DNA of 54,606 nucleotides from Aliivibrio sp. S3MY1. Lineage in GTDB: Bacteria; Pseudomonadota; Gammaproteobacteria; Enterobacterales; Vibrionaceae. The notes below the pieces were generated by a model, which was not told the DNA's origin, ran no database searches, and worked only from the letters and a program-made list of their open reading frames with translations. Position 1 is the first letter of the stretch, and every line of letters starts with the position of its first letter. The position numbers and the translations under genes are program-made. This document shows positions 27,934 to 35,844 of the stretch, piece by piece. The stretch spans positions 1 through 54,606 of the forward strand of contig NZ_JARACO010000023.1 in assembly GCF_028765575.1 (NCBI RefSeq), in the 5' to 3' direction.

Positions 27934-29268
27934 TTACTGCTCTAATGGCGAAAATTGTGGCGCAGAAACGTGATAATCAAAGCCATTCAGATAAAAAGCT
28001 AAGTTACCGTATGTTTTATCTAAATCACTGAATAAACGTTGTTTTTCTAGTTCAATGCTCAGCTCATTACTGGCCGCTGAAATCACATCATTAAATTGTG
28101 CAGTATTATTTTCATAACCACGCTCAACGGCACGAGTTCTCTCTTTTGCTTGAGGTAATAAGGTATGGTTATAACGAGAAAGACGCTGCTCAAGATTGTT
28201 TTTATCAACCAATAACGCATTTACTTTTGCGTTCATTTGACGAAGTAATACGTCACGTTGTGATTTTGCAGCGCCCACTTGATATTGCGCAGCTGCATAG
28301 TTTTGGTCTTGACGTTTATCGGTAAATAGCGGGATATCCATGGTCACATATGCACTCACCAAATCAGACGCAGGTTGTCCACCCATACCATTCGCTTGAC
28401 GATAGCCATACATCACTTCAACACCAAACTGAGGTGAATAAGATTCATTGGCAATATCCACTTTGGTTTTGGTTGCCATGATTGTTAACTTACTCATTTT
28501 AACGGTTGGATTGGCACTTAATAGATCATAAAACTCCGTATCTTGAGGAGATTTACTCGCTAATAATCGCTCTAATGTCGACCACTTCAATGGCTGTATT
28601 TCTTTTGATTTTTGATCCGATAAATCAGGTAACCACTCACTCAATTGCGCATAAATTCGCCCTTGTAACTGACGATTCATTTGCAACTTTTCATCCAATT
28701 GACTCAATTGAAGCTGAGCTTGTAGCAAGTCCTGACTTTCACTTTTACCAATCGAATAATTGGTATTAATGTAGGTTTCCATCTCTGACAGTAATTGACG
28801 ATTCTCATGTAAAATCGCCTCTGCTTTTTGTAAATATCCCAACTCAATCCAACGTTGAGTAATGGCATTTGCCACTTCTAACTCACGAACTTGAACCTGC
28901 ATTACTAATACATCAGCTTGTTGACCCGTTTGCTTTTGTTGTAAGTCTAAGCTTGATCCTCGACCAAATTTTTGCATTAATCCGACCGATATATTGGTCA
29001 TAGGGTCTTCATCAAATTTAAAACTGTCCACTGGTAAACCACCAAAACCGACTTTTAGCGTAGGATCGGCAAGCGTTGAGCTTGCGATACCGGTAGATCG
29101 AAGTGCTTGAGATTGTGCGTATATTTGCTCTCTACTTGCATCCGAAGAAAGTGCTTGTTCGATAAGCTGTGTTAGCTGACTTTCTGCCATCACTTGATTT
29201 GACATCATTAAGGCGATCGCAGAGGCTAACCACACTTTAGTAAAGTGTTTACGTGCTGTATTTTTCAT
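27934..29268 (-). CDS. cusC: TolC-family outer-membrane factor, CusC-like
   Basis: This 444-residue outer-membrane efflux channel has a signal peptide (residues about 1-28, ending NQVMA) and two outer-membrane-efflux repeats of long alpha-helices. The second begins near residue 230. The segments SSTLADPTLKVGFGGLPV and VSAYVTMDIPLFTDKRQDQNY are typical of channels paired with CusBA-type pumps. No lipobox cysteine is visible, unlike E. coli CusC, so it is probably not lipidated. It is followed after ten bases by cusB. Function as the exit duct for the copper pump is inferred from the operon. Confidence 0.85.
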   Translation of the reverse strand: MKNTARKHFTKVWLASAIALMMSNQVMAESQLTQLIEQALSSDASREQIYAQSQALRSTGIASSTLADPTLKVGFGGLPVDSFKFDEDPMTNISVGLMQKFGRGSSLDLQQKQTGQQADVLVMQVQVRELEVANAITQRWIELGYLQKAEAILHENRQLLSEMETYINTNYSIGKSESQDLLQAQLQLSQLDEKLQMNRQLQGRIYAQLSEWLPDLSDQKSKEIQPLKWSTLERLLASKSPQDTEFYDLLSANPTVKMSKLTIMATKTKVDIANESYSPQFGVEVMYGYRQANGMGGQPASDLVSAYVTMDIPLFTDKRQDQNYAAAQYQVGAAKSQRDVLLRQMNAKVNALLVDKNNLEQRLSRYNHTLLPQAKERTRAVERGYENNTAQFNDVISAASNELSIELEKQRLFSDLDKTYGNLAFYLNGFDYHVSAPQFSPLEQ

Positions 29269-29375
29269 GGAAATATTCCAATAACGGCATGATCGTAAAG
29301 ATAGATCAGAGCCATGATTAAACCTGAAAATAAGAGATCTTATTTAGCGTATTGTTTAATAGGTATAAATTGGAA

Positions 29376-29885
29376 TTAAGCTATTGGAGGTCGATATAAA
29401 GAAGAAGATGAGAATGAGCGAGGCTGTTCATTATAAAAACTATATTTGATAGAAAAAACTAACGAATTGATCTGAGCATTCAAACCAATTGGTAAAGCGT
29501 AAAGCGATACTGTACATACTGTTTTGCAGCAGTTATCACCTTGATCAGAGCAGTGATCGTTATTGTTCATCGGCATCGATGACATATCACACTGTAAATC
29601 ACTACTTTGAGACTCTTTTGGTGAATGACAATCAGGCATGCTGTCACTCATAGATGATATTTTCATCTGACTTTGAGGCATTGCCATATACATGGTCATT
29701 GCTTCCATTTTCACTGGATAGCTGTAAGCAACACTAGATAGCACTAATGCCATCAGCGTAACGCTTGTCACAATCCATTTAGAAAAAGAAGAAACCACTA
29801 TAAATATCCACATAGTCAGAATTAAACTGATACTAAGGCTTCCACTAAGGGTAAGGTCAATGATTTTATGTGAAAGCTCTCCCAT
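29376..29885 (-). CDS. Cys/His/Met-rich exported or membrane protein, first gene of the copper operon
   Basis: This protein of up to 169 residues has hydrophobic segments near residues 16-33 and 38-54. After these come a methionine-rich stretch (MEAMTMYMAMPQSQMK), then cysteines at 86, 99, 112, 119, 120 and 124 interspersed with His and Met (DCHSP, CDMSSMPM, HCSDQGDNCC). This composition suggests a periplasmic binder of copper or silver. The tail turns polar and serine-rich (RSFSSSSLYRPPIA). I recognise no family with certainty; CopL-like metal-binding proteins are a possible comparison. The start is uncertain: a later ATG at 29813 would make the second hydrophobic segment a signal peptide. 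It lies 107 bases upstream of cusC, divergent from the acyltransferase. Confidence 0.65.
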   Translation of the reverse strand: MGELSHKIIDLTLSGSLSISLILTMWIFIVVSSFSKWIVTSVTLMALVLSSVAYSYPVKMEAMTMYMAMPQSQMKISSMSDSMPDCHSPKESQSSDLQCDMSSMPMNNNDHCSDQGDNCCKTVCTVSLYALPIGLNAQINSLVFSIKYSFYNEQPRSFSSSSLYRPPIA

Positions 29886-29988
29886 TTATGAAAACATCCA
29901 ATACAAAAACCTCAACGAATTAATCTAACTCATATATTTTGTTAAAAGTCCTTGATAGATTACGCAAAAAATTAAGGATGTTATTTTA

Positions 29989-31014
29989 ATGGAAAACTCT
30001 CAAAAAATCGCAAGCTTAGAGCTCGGAAGGCTTATTGCTCTATTTGCGATTATTGCTTTGCACTCACAAGTATTTATGACGTATCTACTGATGGATGATA
30101 TTCCCGTCTTTGGCTATGCTTTTAACCAATTCACTCGCTTCGCGGTTCCTTTCTTTTTCATTTTATCTGGTTATTTTATTCAACCTAAATTAATGCATGA
30201 CCCGTTAAAAACAATCCAATCTTACTGTGCACCTTTATTAAAAATATGGCTAGTATGGAGCGCGTTAAGTTTAGCTCTGCCTTTTCATTGGAAGAAAGTG
30301 GCTGAGCATGGTTATTTAACAGAGCGTACTGGTTATTGGAATTGGCTTACCCAAAATCCTCTTAATGCAATCATGGAAGGGGGAATGGTACATTTATGGT
30401 TTATTCCAGCTCTTATTATCGCCGTTGCTATTATTGGTTTATTCGTTCATTTTAACAAAGCAACATGGCTTATTCCTATTGCTGTTATCTTGTATTTATA
30501 TGGACTTGCAGGCGGTAGCTACCAAACTCTCACCGATGTTTGGACTCCGTTTTTTACTCGAAATGGCCCTTTCTTTAGCACTTTAATGGTAGTCATTGGA
30601 TTTGAATTAAGAAGAAGATCAATCACGCTTTCATCAACTAAAGCGACTCTCTTATTGTTGACTGGTTTTGCCATTCACTTTAGTGAAGCGTATTGGTTAA
30701 CAACGTTTGATGTACCATTTAACTTGCATGACTTTTTAATTGGTACACCACTCATTGGCATCGGTCTGTTTTTTCTATTGTTATCTAAGCCACGGCTTGG
30801 TCACCACCCTATCACCTTCACGTTAAGCAAACATGTTCTTGGTATTTATGTATGCCACTTACTTTTTGTGGTTGTGTTCTTAAACATTACCGGAATGATG
30901 GGACTGACTTTAGCACTAAGAGATTTTGTCATTGTGTTTGGAACAGCTGGAGCCGCTACTTTGTTTGTTTTAGCGATGAATAGAACACCGCTGCGTCGAT
31001 TGTTATTTAGATAA
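29989..31014 (+). CDS. Acyltransferase family 3 membrane protein
   Basis: A 341-residue integral membrane protein with about ten hydrophobic segments. The N-terminus (SLELGRLIALFAIIALHSQVF) matches the acyltransferase-3 family, in which a conserved arginine and the histidine of the first helix (here LHSQ) handle acyl transfer, and the following helix has the family block RFAVPFFFILSGYFI. Members add acetyl or other acyl groups to surface sugars such as O-antigen, enterobacterial common antigen or Nod factors. E. coli WecH is one example, but I cannot tell which acceptor is used here. It is not part of a polysaccharide cluster, stands alone, and ends at a terminator. Confidence 0.85.
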   Translation: MENSQKIASLELGRLIALFAIIALHSQVFMTYLLMDDIPVFGYAFNQFTRFAVPFFFILSGYFIQPKLMHDPLKTIQSYCAPLLKIWLVWSALSLALPFHWKKVAEHGYLTERTGYWNWLTQNPLNAIMEGGMVHLWFIPALIIAVAIIGLFVHFNKATWLIPIAVILYLYGLAGGSYQTLTDVWTPFFTRNGPFFSTLMVVIGFELRRRSITLSSTKATLLLLTGFAIHFSEAYWLTTFDVPFNLHDFLIGTPLIGIGLFFLLLSKPRLGHHPITFTLSKHVLGIYVCHLLFVVVFLNITGMMGLTLALRDFVIVFGTAGAATLFVLAMNRTPLRRLLFR

Positions 31015-31016
31015 TA

Positions 31017-31054
31017 AAAAACAGATGCATTCGCTTCTGCGATGCATCTGTTTT
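31017..31054. terminator. Bidirectional intrinsic terminator
   Basis: Long stem AAAACAGATGCAT with GCATCTGTTTT opposite (one bulged T), between the convergent acyltransferase and hydrolase genes, T-rich on both strands. Confidence 0.88.
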
Positions 31055-31072
31055 ATCTCACGGCTTATTGAG

Positions 31073-31918
31073 TTAACTTAATAGATCAAATGCCTTCTTG
31101 GCCTCATGACTTGCCATTACGCGACCATGACCTAAACCTGTTGTTGAATACAGCGTTACAGATCTAATATGCTCAGACGCTGATTTTGAAAGATCAAAAC
31201 TGGTAAATCGATCTTCTTTATCATGCACAATGATTGTTAGCGCTTCTCTTTGCATTAATCGTTGATACGGATTAAAACTATCAATAGAACGTTGGTATTG
31301 CTCTTCTATATCCCCGACAATCGCTTTAAATAATTTAATTGAGTATCCCGAACGCTCAATACTGCGGAATAAATTCTCGGTATAGTTAAGTACTGGTGCA
31401 ATTAACAATAAAGGCGCATTATCCAACTTTACATGATGACACTCCAACACAGCTGCCGTTCCCATGCTATGTGCAACGACACCCACCACATCATCACAAA
31501 AATCTAATACTGCATTTAGGCCTTCAATAAACGCAGGTAAATGGGCATCTTTTCCCTCACTCTCACCATGTGCAGGGTGATCAAAAGCCACGGCGGTAAA
31601 ACCTTGAGCAGCAATGTGATCCATTAATGGATAGAATTGACTTGAATTCCCCGACCAGCCATGGGCCAATACCCAAGTAGGGCCAGAGCCAAGTTGATAA
31701 AGAGTAAGTTCACCTTCAGATGAGTTCAACTTACTCTTTATTAACCCTTCAGGCTCAGCGTTTTTTGGCTTGGTTCTTACTGGGGTCAATAGTAATTTAC
31801 GCCCCATCTTCTTTGCATGACTTGGGAGCAATAAGTGATGCAAACGAGTTACTGCATTTAAAGAACGGCGCTTAAAACTAAACTTGTTCTCTGTACCAAA
31901 ATAAATTTCCTGACTCAT
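31073..31918 (-). CDS. Alpha/beta hydrolase
   Basis: The roughly 281-residue soluble protein has an alpha/beta-hydrolase core. The oxyanion region is WVLAHGWSGNSSQF, the nucleophile elbow AHSMGTA carries the catalytic serine, an aspartate sits in HDKEDRFT, and the histidine is in GLGHGRV, giving a complete triad. About 65 basic, unconserved residues precede the core. The substrate is unknown; esterase or lipase-like activity is most likely. The start at 31918 is preferred because GGAC lies upstream; an in-frame ATG four codons earlier has no ribosome site. The gene is monocistronic and divergent from nnrS. Confidence 0.82.
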   Translation of the reverse strand: MSQEIYFGTENKFSFKRRSLNAVTRLHHLLLPSHAKKMGRKLLLTPVRTKPKNAEPEGLIKSKLNSSEGELTLYQLGSGPTWVLAHGWSGNSSQFYPLMDHIAAQGFTAVAFDHPAHGESEGKDAHLPAFIEGLNAVLDFCDDVVGVVAHSMGTAAVLECHHVKLDNAPLLLIAPVLNYTENLFRSIERSGYSIKLFKAIVGDIEEQYQRSIDSFNPYQRLMQREALTIIVHDKEDRFTSFDLSKSASEHIRSVTLYSTTGLGHGRVMASHEAKKAFDLLS

Positions 31919-32000
31919 GAGTACGTCCATTTATATTTTTTATTTGTTAATCTTATCTAACGTATCCTCTTTGTCGATAGATCACTTTAAAATTTAACAA

Positions 32001-32030
32001 TTAGATCACAAACTCTATTGTGTAATCTAA
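32001..32030. promoter_or_regulatory. Imperfect inverted repeat in the hydrolase-nnrS promoter region
   Basis: TTAGATCACAA (32001-32011) faces TTGTGTAATCTAA (32018-32030), differing by a two-base insertion. It lies 16 bases left of the NsrR box, in the gap shared by two divergent promoters. It is not in CRP orientation. The bound protein, if any, is unknown. Confidence 0.35.
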
Positions 32031-32046
32031 AAATACGCCCAAACAT

Positions 32047-32069
32047 AACATGTATAGAAAATGCATGTT
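32047..32069. promoter_or_regulatory. NsrR operator upstream of nnrS
   Basis: A 23-base inverted repeat with half-sites AACATGTAT and ATGCATGTT around a short A-rich centre closely matches the NsrR consensus (AAnATGCATTT repeated head to head). A possible -35 TTGACT at 32071-32076 and -10 TATTTT at 32094-32099 lie just downstream with 17-base spacing. NsrR is a nitric-oxide-sensing iron-sulfur repressor that commonly controls nnrS, so nnrS should be released by nitric oxide. Confidence 0.8.
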
Positions 32070-32123
32070 ATTGACTTTAATTTCAGTTATACTTATTTTG
32101 TCCTTACGAATTAAGAAGATCTT

Positions 32124-33308
32124 ATGATGAATATTACAGATAAAGCTGTCGAAGAAAGAATTCCACCTATACTGCGCTTAGGGTTTCGACCGTTTTTTTT
32201 ATTAGGTAGTATCTATGCCATTATTGCTGTCACTGTATGGGTTTGGGCATTTCAAACAGGCCAACCAACTTACCTAAACGTACCTGCTCTTTGGTGGCAC
32301 GTACATGAAATGCTATTTGGTTTTTCAATGGCGATTGTCGCAGGCTTTGTATTAAGCGCTGTTCAGAATTGGACTGGTGTTAAAGGGACTTCCGATAAAC
32401 GACTCGGTTTGATTGTCTTGTTATGGCTGTTACCAAGAGTATTATTCTGGACTTCAGCACCACTTTGGTTAATTTCAAGTATTGAAGCCTTGTTTATGCT
32501 CGCTATTGCCTATGAAGTTGGATCCCGTGTAATCAAAACCAAAGGCGTTCGTAACTTCTTCTTCATTCCGCTATTTTTAGTCGCTATTGCCGCGAACTTC
32601 GCTAGTTACGCTACGATTAAAGGCATGCCGCCATTTACTTCTGCTGCGGTTTGGGAATCCATGCTTTGGTGGTTTACGCTATTAATTTCAGTAATGGGGG
32701 CACGAGTGATCCCATTCTTTACTGCACGTCGCTTTCAGTTTGAAAAAGCACAGCCGATGATGTGGTTAGAAGCCTTATGTAATATTCCGCTGGCAATGCT
32801 GTTTATTCTTAGCTTTTTCCCTATTACCTCAGCTGAAATTAGTCCGTATTTAATGGTGATAGCAGGATCAGCACAATTTATTCGTATGATTCGCTGGAAA
32901 GGGTATAAAACACTGAGTGAGCCATTAGTATGGTCTCTTCATGCTGGTTATTTATGTATCCCTTTAAGCCTATTAATTCGTGGTTTTGCTAATAATGGTT
33001 TTATTTCGCACACGGCAATTCACCTTTTCGCTATTGGTGCATTAGGCGGGGTAATTTTAGCGATGATCGCTCGTGTCACCATGGGTCATACTGGCAGAGA
33101 AATCTATAAAGGACCACTTATGTGGCCTGCTTTTGCGGCTATTATTCTTGCTGCAATAGTTCGCTCTGTCGGCGTGATCTTATTCCCTGAATACATGATG
33201 AATATGATCAATATTGCTGCAGTATTATGGGCGTTTGCATTTGGCCTATTTGTTTGGCATTTTTCCCCTATGTTATGCAAAAAACGTGTAGATGGGCATC
33301 CTGGTTAA
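32124..33308 (+). CDS. nnrS: NnrS family protein, nitric oxide response
   Basis: The 394-residue inner-membrane protein has about twelve hydrophobic helices. It carries the NnrS opening LRLGFRPFFLLGSIYAI, the conserved WWHVHEMLFGFSMAIVAGF with histidines in a membrane helix, and the later block HLFAIGALGGVILAMIARVTMGHTGR. The family binds haem and copper and protects cells from nitrosative stress by limiting formation of dinitrosyl iron complexes rather than by destroying nitric oxide itself. An NsrR operator lies upstream, matching the known regulation in Vibrio. It stands alone. A perfect 32-base palindrome lies 48 bases past the stop. Confidence 0.93.
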   Translation: MMNITDKAVEERIPPILRLGFRPFFLLGSIYAIIAVTVWVWAFQTGQPTYLNVPALWWHVHEMLFGFSMAIVAGFVLSAVQNWTGVKGTSDKRLGLIVLLWLLPRVLFWTSAPLWLISSIEALFMLAIAYEVGSRVIKTKGVRNFFFIPLFLVAIAANFASYATIKGMPPFTSAAVWESMLWWFTLLISVMGARVIPFFTARRFQFEKAQPMMWLEALCNIPLAMLFILSFFPITSAEISPYLMVIAGSAQFIRMIRWKGYKTLSEPLVWSLHAGYLCIPLSLLIRGFANNGFISHTAIHLFAIGALGGVILAMIARVTMGHTGREIYKGPLMWPAFAAIILAAIVRSVGVILFPEYMMNMINIAAVLWAFAFGLFVWHFSPMLCKKRVDGHPG

Positions 33309-33355
33309 TTTACAGTTCGTATTAATCAGATCTCACTCACAATTTAACGCCTAAA

Positions 33356-33387
33356 GTGCCAACATTAACTATAGTTAATGTTGGCAC
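33356..33387. terminator. Perfect 32-base palindrome after nnrS, probable terminator
   Basis: GTGCCAACATTAACTA is followed at once by its exact reverse complement. Folded, it gives a 14-bp stem with a TATA loop. The tail (AATCTTATCTTAA) is T-rich but without a solid run, so it may be an imperfect terminator for nnrS, or an operator for the PTS gene 91 bases downstream. Confidence 0.5.
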
Positions 33388-33478
33388 AATCTTATCTTAA
33401 TCCTTCCCTATGTATTCTTCTCTTAGTTTAAAAAATAACGAGTTTTAAAAATTCTAATTTTACTTTGAGGAATACAAT

Positions 33479-34939
33479 ATGAATGTACTTGGTTACATGC
33501 AAAAAGTAGGTAAAGCACTGATGGTTCCCGTCGCTACGCTTCCTGCTGCCGCGATATTAATGGGCGTTGGTTACTGGATGGATCCTACCGGTTGGGGTGC
33601 CAACAGCGTATTCGCTGCGTTTTTAATTAAATCAGGCGGTGCCATCATTGATGTAATGCCGATGCTATTTGCCATTGGTGTGGCGTTTGGTTTAAGTAAA
33701 GACAAAAATGGTTCAGCGGCACTAGCCGGTTTCATCTCTTTTACCGTTGTTACCACCCTTCTATCTCCTGCCGTCGTTGCTCAACTTGAAAATATCCCTT
33801 TGGATCAAGTTCCTGCAGCGTTCGCTAAAATCAACAATCAGTTTATTGGTATTGTTGTTGGTATTATTTCTGCTGAAATTTACAACAAATACTCTACGGT
33901 TGAGCTACCAAAAGCACTTGCTTTCTTTAGTGGTAAACGTCTTGTACCGATCTTAACCTCAATTGCTGGTATGGCTCTATCATTCGTACTTCTTTACGTA
34001 TGGCCTGCTATTTTTGATGCACTAATCTCTTTTGGTACTCAACTGCAATCTATGGGTGCTGTGGGTGCGGGTCTATTTGGTTTCTTTAACCGTTTAATGC
34101 TAAGTGTTGGTATGCACCATGCACTTTACCCTGTGTTCTGGTTTGATGTTGTTGGTATTAATGACATTCCAAACTTCTTAGGTGGCGCACAGTCTATTGC
34201 TAACGGCACTGGTATTCCGGGTCAAACAGGCATGTACCAAGCTGGCTTCTTCCCTATCATGATGTTTGGTCTACCAGGTGCTGCACTTGCTATGTACCAC
34301 TGTGCAGAAAAACGCAATAAAGCCGCGGTATTCTCTATCATGCTTGCAGCTGCAATGGCGTCATTCTTTACTGGTATCACTGAACCGCTAGAATTCAGCT
34401 TCATGTTCCTTGCTCCATGGTTATACCTAATTCATGCAATCTTAACGGGTCTATCTCTATTCATCGCAGCAAGCATGGAATGGATGGCTGGCTTTGGTTT
34501 CTCTGCAGGTTTCGTTGACTTTGTACTATCAAGCCAAAACCCATTAGCGGTTAAATGGTACATGCTAATTCCACAAGGTCTTGTATTCTTTGTTCTTTAC
34601 TACACCATCTTTAGATTCGCGATTAAGAAGTTTAACTTCCTAACTCCAGGTCGTGGCGAAGACATGAATAAAGATGACTCAGTAGAAGAAAATATCACCG
34701 ATGTAACCAATGCCTACATTGAAGCTATTGGTGGTGCAGACAATATTCTAGAGGTGGACAACTGTATTACTCGCTTACGTTTAACAGTAAAAGACTCTGG
34801 TCTTGCTGATAAAGATAAATTGAAATCAATTGGTGCTGCCGGTGTAGTTCCAATGGGCAAAGGTGGCTTACAAGTTATCATTGGCTTAGGAAAAGTTGAT
34901 AACGTTGCGGCAGAAATGAAAGTAATTTTAAAAGCCTAA
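33479..34939 (+). CDS. PTS sugar permease EIICB, NagE/PtsG-like
   Basis: A 486-residue membrane protein of the glucose/N-acetylglucosamine PTS family. The EIIC part (about 1-390) carries MNVLGYMQKVGKALMVPVA, MHHALYPVFWFDVVGINDIP and the substrate-site block GITEPLEFSFMF. A linker leads to an EIIB domain (about 410-486) with the phosphorylated cysteine in VDNCITRLRLTV. There is no EIIA domain, so it must use a separate EIIA such as Crr. Sequence memory favours NagE of Vibrio (GlcNAc) over PtsG, but the sugar is not certain. GAGGAA precedes the start. It is followed after 227 bases by a two-component system on the same strand. Confidence 0.88.
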   Translation: MNVLGYMQKVGKALMVPVATLPAAAILMGVGYWMDPTGWGANSVFAAFLIKSGGAIIDVMPMLFAIGVAFGLSKDKNGSAALAGFISFTVVTTLLSPAVVAQLENIPLDQVPAAFAKINNQFIGIVVGIISAEIYNKYSTVELPKALAFFSGKRLVPILTSIAGMALSFVLLYVWPAIFDALISFGTQLQSMGAVGAGLFGFFNRLMLSVGMHHALYPVFWFDVVGINDIPNFLGGAQSIANGTGIPGQTGMYQAGFFPIMMFGLPGAALAMYHCAEKRNKAAVFSIMLAAAMASFFTGITEPLEFSFMFLAPWLYLIHAILTGLSLFIAASMEWMAGFGFSAGFVDFVLSSQNPLAVKWYMLIPQGLVFFVLYYTIFRFAIKKFNFLTPGRGEDMNKDDSVEENITDVTNAYIEAIGGADNILEVDNCITRLRLTVKDSGLADKDKLKSIGAAGVVPMGKGGLQVIIGLGKVDNVAAEMKVILKA

Positions 34940-35166
34940 TATCATACTAATAAAGCAGCTAACCATTGCTTAATTAAATTGGTATAAGCTCCATAATATT
35001 CGTACCAGATGTTATGTGAGTACAACTCAAGAGTCTTAATTCTTCCCCCTTTAAGGCTCTTTATGATGCATTCCTATTTCATTTAATAACTCTTTTTCAT
35101 TATTTATTTATCTAATTCCACTTCTTTCTTGTTACACTAAATTAATCAAATAGTTGAGATAGATTT

Positions 35167-35844
35167 ATGAAAATACTGGTTATAGAAGACGATAAAACCA
35201 CCCGTGACTTTATTGCCAAAGCATTGGAGCAAGAAGGCTTTATCGTCGATACTTCAAGTGATGGTAAAGAAGGCTTAATGATGGCAATCAGCTGTGAATA
35301 TCAGTTAATTGTGTTAGATCGTATGCTTCCTAACCTTGATGGTTTAAAAATCTTATCTGCTATTAGAGCAACCGATAATCATACACCGGTTTTAATCTTG
35401 AGCGCCCTAGATAGTGTAGACCAGCGTGTTGAAGGCTTAACCGCTGGCAGTGATGATTATCTAACTAAACCTTTTGCTCTAGCGGAGTTACTAGCACGCA
35501 TTAATATTATTCTGCGTCGTAATCGCCCTGTAGAAAATACAGTTAATGAAATAAAAATAAATAATCTCACTATTAATTTACGTTCTCAGAAAGTCACGAT
35601 TAATAACACCACTATCGTACTGCAAAATAAAGAGTTTGTATTATTACGCTTTCTTGCAGAGCACGTTAACGAAGTTGTTTCACGTATGCGTTTATTTGAA
35701 GCCGCTTGGGATTATCATTTTGACCCAAAAACCAATGTTATTGATGTTCATATTGCTAAATTACGTAAAAAATTAGAACAAGGTGGTGCTGGTGATTTAA
35801 TCGAAACGGTACGTGGAGCGGGTTATGTTATTAGACAAGCGTGA
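35167..35844 (+). CDS. OmpR-family response regulator
   Basis: The 225-residue regulator has a receiver domain (residues 1-115) with acidic pocket Glu7-Asp8-Asp9, phosphorylated Asp51 in VLDRMLP, and Lys101 in LTKPF. An OmpR/PhoB winged-helix domain follows (about 128-223), with NKEFVLLRFLAEHVNEVVSR and the recognition/wing segment NVIDVHIAKLRKKLE, RGAGYVI. All residues needed for phosphorylation and DNA binding are present. An extended -10 (TGTTACACT) lies in the upstream gap, about 30 bases before the start. The kinase gene overlaps its end by 20 bases. Targets are unknown; a QseB/PmrA-like role would be a guess. Confidence 0.92.
   Translation: MKILVIEDDKTTRDFIAKALEQEGFIVDTSSDGKEGLMMAISCEYQLIVLDRMLPNLDGLKILSAIRATDNHTPVLILSALDSVDQRVEGLTAGSDDYLTKPFALAELLARINIILRRNRPVENTVNEIKINNLTINLRSQKVTINNTTIVLQNKEFVLLRFLAEHVNEVVSRMRLFEAAWDYHFDPKTNVIDVHIAKLRKKLEQGGAGDLIETVRGAGYVIRQA

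Noticed and set aside
29886-29988. CueR-type operator in the copper operon promoter
   Set aside because: I looked for the symmetric CCTT...AAGG pattern with a 19-base spacer and did not find a convincing one.
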